Below are positions 16,828-21,614 of a stretch of 21,614 nt of DNA, one piece after another (position 1 is the first letter of the stretch; every line of letters begins with the position of its first letter). A model generated the notes under the pieces. The model saw only the letters and a list, made by a program, of their open reading frames with translations, had not been told where the DNA came from and ran no database searches. The stretch comes from Chara braunii. Taxonomy: Eukaryota > Streptophyta > Charophyceae > Charales > Characeae. The stretch lies in contig BFEA01000191.1 in assembly GCA_003427395.1 (NCBI GenBank), forward strand, positions 403,357 to 424,970, read 5' to 3'. The position numbers were made by a program, and so were the translations under genes.

Positions 16828-17714
16828 CGCTACGGCTGCCCGCTAAAGCGCTGTCAACAGCGCACGTTCGCCCTCTCCGCCGCCCTCCATTGCCACCCAC
16901 TCCACAGACCACAGGGATGACGTCTCTCCGCTTCCGTCTCAATCCTCGCACCCCAGAGACGTAACCCGCTCACCCCCTGAGGAGAGGTCCGAAAAGCTCT
17001 TGCCTTTCCGTGGATGTCGTTCCCCTGGTGGAACAGCGTGTGACGGCGCGGACGCTGTGGAGGAGAAGCTCGACGGTGATGGACGCACCCTATGCACGCA
17101 CGTACACTGACCGGGAGGTGGGCGGAAGGGACGCCGCCGCTAAGGCCGATTCAGCCCCGCAACGTCTGCGCACTGCAAGCCAAATGTCGTCGTCGTCACC
17201 ACAGCTGTACTTCAAATTTTGAATTTCAAAAGTACAGGTCCCCCTCTTTTATTTAATTTTTTGTGGCCTGCCTCATGCCCTTTTCCGTTGGACATCACTG
17301 GAACATGCCGTCTCCACACGGACACGTGACGCTGGACCACGGACACCCCCACCCGCGACCGCATATCTTCATATGAAAATGGCCACGGCCAGGCCACAAG
17401 GAAACATCCTTGGGGGACATCCCCAAGGATATGTGGAACGACGCCGTCAAATTCCCTTACGAGCCACAGGGAAAATTCCTTGTGGCTCAAGGAACTCGTA
17501 AGGAGTGCCTAACGACGCCCTGTGTCACAGGCACAGTTTCCCCAAAAACTACATATGTTTGTGAACGTGGGCGGCTTTGGCGGCAGATGAGTGTGTGGGC
17601 ACTTCCTGATCAACCACACAAACGTGGGGAACCTTGCTGGTCCTTGCACCTTCTATTACAACTCATTTTTTTTGCTCATGGATAGTTAGAGAGATAGAGT
17701 TTGGGGATCTTGAC

Positions 17715-17716
<2 letters not shown>

Positions 17717-17774
<58 letters not shown>

Positions 17775-17780
17775 CACACA
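17717..17780. repeat. (CA)n microsatellite
   Basis: About 32 CA units with one AA interruption at 17759-17760. Confidence 0.98.
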
Positions 17781-17879
17781 TGAATGTAGTTTTATGTTTG
17801 TCCTTCTTTGTCTTGTTCTGTCTCTTTTCTTGTATTTTCCTGAGTACTTTTCGAGTATAGAAGGGACTCCTAAGAACTT

Positions 17880-18049
17880 CTGGAGAAAAGGTGGTGGGTT
17901 GTTTGGAGTGCCTGTGGCACTATTTGGGGCCCTGCTCTGTTCATCATGTATGTGATGCACTGATGAATATGTTGTGGTGTGGCTAGGTAGTGAAAATCTT
18001 TGGTTTGTGTTGGATGTGTGGACTGCCTTCTTTGTGCTACTCTGCAACC
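17880..18049 (+). repeat. Dispersed 170-bp repeat, copy 1
   Basis: It matches 18834-19002 in the same orientation with roughly a dozen differences, from CTGGAGAA to CTCTGCAACC. It lies about 100 bases after a CA microsatellite and runs directly into the second repeat family at 18051. No coding motif. Confidence 0.85.
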
Positions 18050-18050
18050 T

Positions 18051-18322
18051 GCAGCTGCTGGGCCACAACGGTACACGTGGTGGGCAGCCGCTGGGCCACA
18101 ACGGTAGACATGGTGGGCATGAGCATAATTTGGTGGCCTGCCATCCAAGGCCTGCCCCTGTCTGTGGGCAAGCCCACAACCCTGCCGGCCTGTTTCTGGT
18201 CACGGGCATGATTTCCTTGCCTGGAACTCAGGGCCTTTGGGGCTGGTTATGCCTGCAATTTCGCACAGGGGAAGAGTGAGGTACTATGAAAAGTTGAATG
18301 GCGTCCGGGTATAGATGGAAGT
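18051..18322 (+). repeat. Dispersed repeat, copy B (partner of 2027-2293)
   Basis: Two 33-base tandem units (18051-18083, 18084-18116) with GCTGGGCCACAACGG open this copy, while copy A has a single such unit. The rest follows copy A, including GGTTATGCCTGCAATTTCGC near 18245, and ends near 18322. There are many substitutions and small indels relative to copy A. Confidence 0.65.
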
Positions 18323-18413
18323 TAGGGATGGGACTGGGTACCTCGCCCAGCCAAAACTTTCCGACGTGGCCGATAGTATCTTTGCCGCGTGGCAAAATAT
18401 CAGGCCTCGGGTG

Positions 18414-18436
18414 GGCCTCCGACCTTTTCGGAGGCC
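18414..18436. other. Perfect 9-bp hairpin
   Basis: GGCCTCCGA and TCGGAGGCC are separated by CCTTT. No poly-T follows, so a terminator role is unlikely. The surrounding 18323-18751 holds no convincing gene. Confidence 0.5.
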
Positions 18437-18747
18437 GAAAAGAAACAACAGCCGCCGATCAGATTTGTCAATGGCAGCTGTTGTCGGGCCCGGCCTCCGA
18501 AATTTTGGGAGTTTGGGAAAACGTCCACTTTGCCCTATTTTCCCAACACTGGCGGAGGTACTAGTGCTCGCCGCGTCGGACGGGGGTTGGGGAGTGGCCG
18601 ACCGGTAGGATAGTGAAATAAGAAAAGAAAAAAAAACGAAAAAAAGGAAAAAGCAATCCATTTTCAGAAATGTAAATTCGAATAAAAGCCGCCCAAGAAA
18701 ACAGCCGCCGCAGGGTGGGGCCTGAGAGAAAGAGAAAGAAAGCACAG

Positions 18748-18751
<4 letters not shown>

Positions 18752-18789
<38 letters not shown>
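18752..18789. repeat. (AG)n microsatellite
   Basis: About 19 uninterrupted AG units, preceded by purine-rich sequence. Confidence 0.98.
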
Positions 18790-18794
<5 letters not shown>

Positions 18795-18833
18795 GGATGT
18801 CAGGTGGAAGATTCTTTTGCGATTCGCTGCATT

Positions 18834-19002
18834 CTGGAGAATAGGTGGTGGGTTGTTTGGAGTGTCTGTGGCACTATTTGGGGCCCTGCTCTGTTCATCA
18901 TGCATGTGATGCACTGATGAATATGTTGTAGTGTGGCTAGGTGATGAAATGCTTTGGTTTGTGTTGGAGGCGTGGGCTGCCTTCTTTGTGCTCTCTGCAA
19001 CC
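18834..19002 (+). repeat. Dispersed 170-bp repeat, copy 2
   Basis: This is the partner of 17880-18049. It sits 45 bases after an AG microsatellite and is followed by different sequence from copy 1, which defines the right edge of the repeat near CTCTGCAACC. Confidence 0.85.
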
Positions 19003-19676
19003 TTCATGCCCATCCCATGTCTTTCCTTGGAATCCTTGCAGCGGGTTTGTTTGCCATGTAGTTTGGCTATTTGGTGTTGTTGCCTCGTGCTTTGCAGAGC
19101 GCGTGCCTTGTTTTTCCATGCATTGCATTTGTGTGTTGTGCGGTCTAGCTGCTTTGTTAGCACTGCCTCATGCTCTGCTGCACTGTTGCCTAGCTGCTCG
19201 TCCACGTGCATTGCCTTGTCTTGTGCCTGCAGAGTACCTGTTTGCCCAGTAGTTTGGTTGCTTTGTGGATGCTGGCTTTCCCTTGGGGAATCGTTGCTTT
19301 GCTGCTTGTCCTGCAGGCTGCAGGCGTTCAACAAGAGTCGGAGGGTGCACAGAGTGGACATCAATATGGGTATTCCGGAGATTGTCGAGGGTTCAGCCTG
19401 TTAATGACTTGGTGCCAGTTGGATGAAAGGTCTGACCATTATTACATGCTTTTGGCACTCGTAATTATCTTCTGAGTTGTATTGTATGTGCCTTCTGCAA
19501 CATGTGGCAACGATGTGCTGTTACCATCACTTCGAGAGATACCTGGCCCCGGGGTGGATTTCAAGAAGATTTGTGGACAACGGTCATCTCTATGTGTGGC
19601 GAAGGAAGTACAGGGACAGACAAACAGTCAGTTCAGACGGGAAAAGCCGAACAAATGTATGTATTATGGCAACCGT
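19003..19676. other. No gene recognised
   Basis: The plus strand is TTG/TGC-rich up to about 19330 and keeps long open stretches on both strands for compositional reasons. I see no domain. Confidence 0.35.
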
Positions 19677-19801
19677 GGACCCGGACCCAGACCCGGACAT
19701 GTCCGGACTGAGGCCCACACATTTGTCTGGACTGGTCCAGACATCCGGTAATCCGGACAGGCACCAGACAACCAGAAAGTACAGGACCCGGACCGTCCGG
19801 A
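19677..19801. repeat. CCGGA motif cluster
   Basis: Six CCGGA motifs (at 19681, 19693, 19703, 19753, 19788 and 19797), several within GGACCCGGAC or GTCCGGAC palindromes, plus related TCTGGAC/GTCCAGAC steps, lie in 125 bases. Subterminal motif arrays of DNA transposons can look like this. No terminal repeat was found. Confidence 0.6.
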
Positions 19802-20109
19802 TCGGTATGCCAGACGCAAAAATGTCGGGACCCAAAAAAAAATAAAAAAAAATCAGTAATAAACAGTACGAAGCACAACTTACTGTCTTTCACCATTCAC
19901 AACTTGACAGCTTCATACTGTCACAGACATTCACAAAGGTTCACACAACACTTGAAACCAGTTCTCCACAGACCAATCGCAAGTCACTTCAGAAACCAAA
20001 ATCAGAAACAACCAGAAGTTTGAACTTTGAAGTTATTCTAATTCATGTTCATATGAAAATTGTAAATTTGAACTGTTAAGTTTTTCAGATCTGCGTCCGA
20101 ACAGATTTG
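19802..20109. other. A-rich non-coding region
   Basis: Contains A-rich runs (19833-19850) and TTCACA-type steps. No gene. Confidence 0.4.
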
Positions 20110-20131
20110 AGATCTGGTCAGGACCAGATCT
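20110..20131. other. 10-bp inverted repeat with AGATCT ends
   Basis: AGATCTGGTC and GACCAGATCT are separated by AG. More AGATCT-type sites follow (about 20144-20150), just before the CT microsatellite. Confidence 0.6.
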
Positions 20132-20160
20132 AAGACGGGATCTCAGATCTGATGAAAATC

Positions 20161-20162
<2 letters not shown>

Positions 20163-20226
<64 letters not shown>
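20163..20226. repeat. (CT)n microsatellite
   Basis: 32 uninterrupted CT units. The Leu-Ser frame across it is an artefact of the repeat. Confidence 0.98.
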
Positions 20227-20231
<5 letters not shown>

Positions 20232-20295
20232 CCCTAGCCAATTTGGCGAAGGCTGCGGAGAACAGCTTACTGAACACGATGCTGGACGTATTCAC

Positions 20296-20319
20296 CACCG
20301 GCGCAGGCACCGGCGCAGG
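20296..20319. repeat. 12-bp tandem duplication
   Basis: CACCGGCGCAGG occurs twice in tandem. Confidence 0.9.
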
Positions 20320-20540
20320 CTTCAGGCGGTTCAGATGACGGACTGGAATGGCCCTGCGACTGCCGGGAACCGAACTTGGGGAGCTGGGACACGTGCCAGG
20401 CCCCCCGATTACACTGAATCCACCAGCTTCGAATCTTTGAGTGTAACATCTATGCTCCAGTTTTAGCTCCTGAGATCTCGGAGATCTCCTTTTCTCACTT
20501 TGTTCCGCTGTGGTTCGTTTTGCTGTCTTTTTATCTTTAC

Positions 20541-20564
20541 TTTATTTTATTTTATTTTATTTTA
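20541..20564. repeat. (TTTTA)n microsatellite
   Basis: About five TTTTA units within a T-rich stretch. Confidence 0.9.
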
Positions 20565-21532
20565 GATTTTATTGTTTTCTTATTTCCTATCTGTCTTCTT
20601 ATCTAGATTTGGCGAGACTTCTTTTTACGGCGTAGCGCGAGATATTTTGAGCTTTCTTTTTCATCTCCCTCTCGCCGTACTGTATACTACTGGTGTGGCC
20701 CTGATACTAAGGACAGTCCGAGAGGCTTCGACGAATCGACACGTAAACCTCACCGGGATGGGGTGAATACCACACGGTGAACTAGGTTAGACTGTACCAG
20801 TACGATTATGCTATTTGTTGTAGCTATCCTATCAACCTGACTTACCCAATCCCCGCGGGGTCGGACGCTCCTTATACTACTTAAGAATTTGCCTTACTCG
20901 GCTGTACGCCGGTGCCCATCACAACTTTTCGTTTTCTGGCGGATGTCCCTACCCGGCTACCTGGTACGGATACATTTTGGAAATTTTGACGTTTTGGAAT
21001 ATAATAGTTCGAAAAATGATAACGGAAAGTTTTCGTTACCTGTATTTTACATATCGGAACCTCGACTTTTTCTCCGGTCTGTAGATCCGGCAGTAGCTGA
21101 GACAGCCGGTTTTAACTTTGGATGAACCTAAACAGGTTTTGACTGATAGAGTTCGCGACACTAGTACGAGGACGTTCTGCATTTGGTGCGATGGACAGTG
21201 GGACGAGGACAGACATAGGTCGAAGGCTCTAGTACTCTGGAAGCAGACACCTATTGGAGCTGGATTGCACACGTAGGGGAAACAGTTAAATAGAGGAGGC
21301 ACGGCTCTAGCCTCCTCTTTGGGCACACAAACTTTGGTTCACCTTCCTGATGAGTTCTGCTCGGTGGGCAGATGAAACCAGTCGAGGGGCTTCACCGATA
21401 CCTGTTTCTGGTGGCTGGCTATGGATATCCTTGGATATGAGAATGCAGTGTGTAACTTCGATCTTTTGTTTTCTTCTCTGCCAGGATGTGTCTTTTGCGG
21501 CTGCTCGGACTGTGTTGCCGCGGTCTGCCTTG
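20565..21532. other. No gene recognised
   Basis: Mixed-composition DNA with ORFs of 96 residues or less and no motif. Some phrases look faintly structured-RNA-like (AGTACGAGGACG near 21165, CCCCGCGGGG near 20852), but no rRNA or tRNA fold could be supported. Confidence 0.35.

Positions 21533-21614
<82 letters not shown>
21533..21614. repeat. (CT)n microsatellite at the window end
   Basis: CT units run to the last base with a single TT interruption near 21548. The true length is unknown because the window stops inside it. Confidence 0.98.

Larger units (their letters stand above)
15781..17520 (-). mobile_element. PIF/Harbinger-like DNA transposon, non-autonomous
   Basis: The left end GGGCATCCTTAGACACTCCT (15781-15800) and the reverse complement of the right end, GGGCGTCGTTAGGCACTCCT (17501-17520), agree at 17 of 20 positions. 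Similarity continues patchily further in, with shared CCACAAGGAA and TCCTTGGGGA blocks. The element is flanked by TGT on both sides (15778-15780 and 17521-17523), a 3-bp target duplication. PIF/Harbinger elements make 3-bp duplications, usually TWA, and often start with G runs. A minus-strand transposase fragment inside supports this class. At 1740 bases with a broken transposase it would depend on a helper. Confidence 0.75.

Noticed and set aside
18561-19364. Minus-strand ORF of 267 residues
   Set aside because: It crosses the AG microsatellite (read as Ser-Leu repeats) and two different repeats, and shows no domain. Its length comes from composition.
20152-20466. 104-residue ORF with a Leu-Ser run
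   Set aside because: Most of its start is the CT microsatellite, and the rest has no motif.
20700-21250. Possible rRNA-like segment
   Set aside because: AGTACGAGG near 21165 recalls the sarcin-ricin loop region, but the flanking sequence does not match LSU rRNA and the expected continuation is missing.
1-21614. CRISPR arrays, bacterial operons or plasmid origins
   Set aside because: No regularly spaced repeats of that kind exist, and all recognisable elements are eukaryotic.

Overview
The window looks like repeat-dense nuclear DNA of a eukaryote, probably of the green lineage. It holds a Ty3/gypsy-type LTR retrotransposon with an initiator-Met-type primer binding site, a PIF/Harbinger-type DNA transposon, many long dinucleotide microsatellites, and one tRNA gene of organellar (not cytosolic eukaryotic) type. 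A charophyte or early land plant with a large repeat-rich genome would fit, but the species is a low-confidence inference. I see no clearly intact host gene, only the tail of a cysteine-rich coding segment at the left edge.

Layout. 1-293: 3' end of a Cys-rich protein with two tandem repeats. 1536-1615: tRNA-Leu(UAA) of organellar type, followed by a partial tRNA-like duplicate. 2027-2293: copy A of a dispersed repeat that recurs at 18.1-18.3 kb. 2728-4494 (minus strand): a diverged LTR of the same family as the large element to its right. 4607-14772 (plus strand): a decayed Ty3/gypsy-like retrotransposon with a left-truncated 5' LTR, PBS, gag with a CCHC knuckle, a linker, protease, integrase, three further ORFs and a 3' LTR. 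15781-17520: a non-autonomous PIF/Harbinger-like element with TIRs, a TGT target duplication and a broken transposase N-terminus on the minus strand. 17.7-21.6 kb: a mosaic of microsatellites, duplicated repeats and a CCGGA-rich motif cluster, ending inside a CT microsatellite.

The most interesting part is the retrotransposon. It has lost reverse transcriptase and RNase H, and gag and integrase each carry an in-frame TGA. Downstream of integrase, three open ORFs (160, 335 and 175 aa) follow each other through stop/start overlaps: ATGA, ATGA and TGATG, each step in a new frame. This suggests coupled termination-reinitiation of an accessory gene set that I cannot assign to a known family. The LTRs also carry remnants of a coding-like segment whose protein motifs persist in the diverged minus-strand LTR, pointing to a protein once encoded inside the LTR.

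Element boundaries, the origin of the nonsense codons and the function of the accessory ORFs are inferences. All comparisons were made by eye, without a database search.
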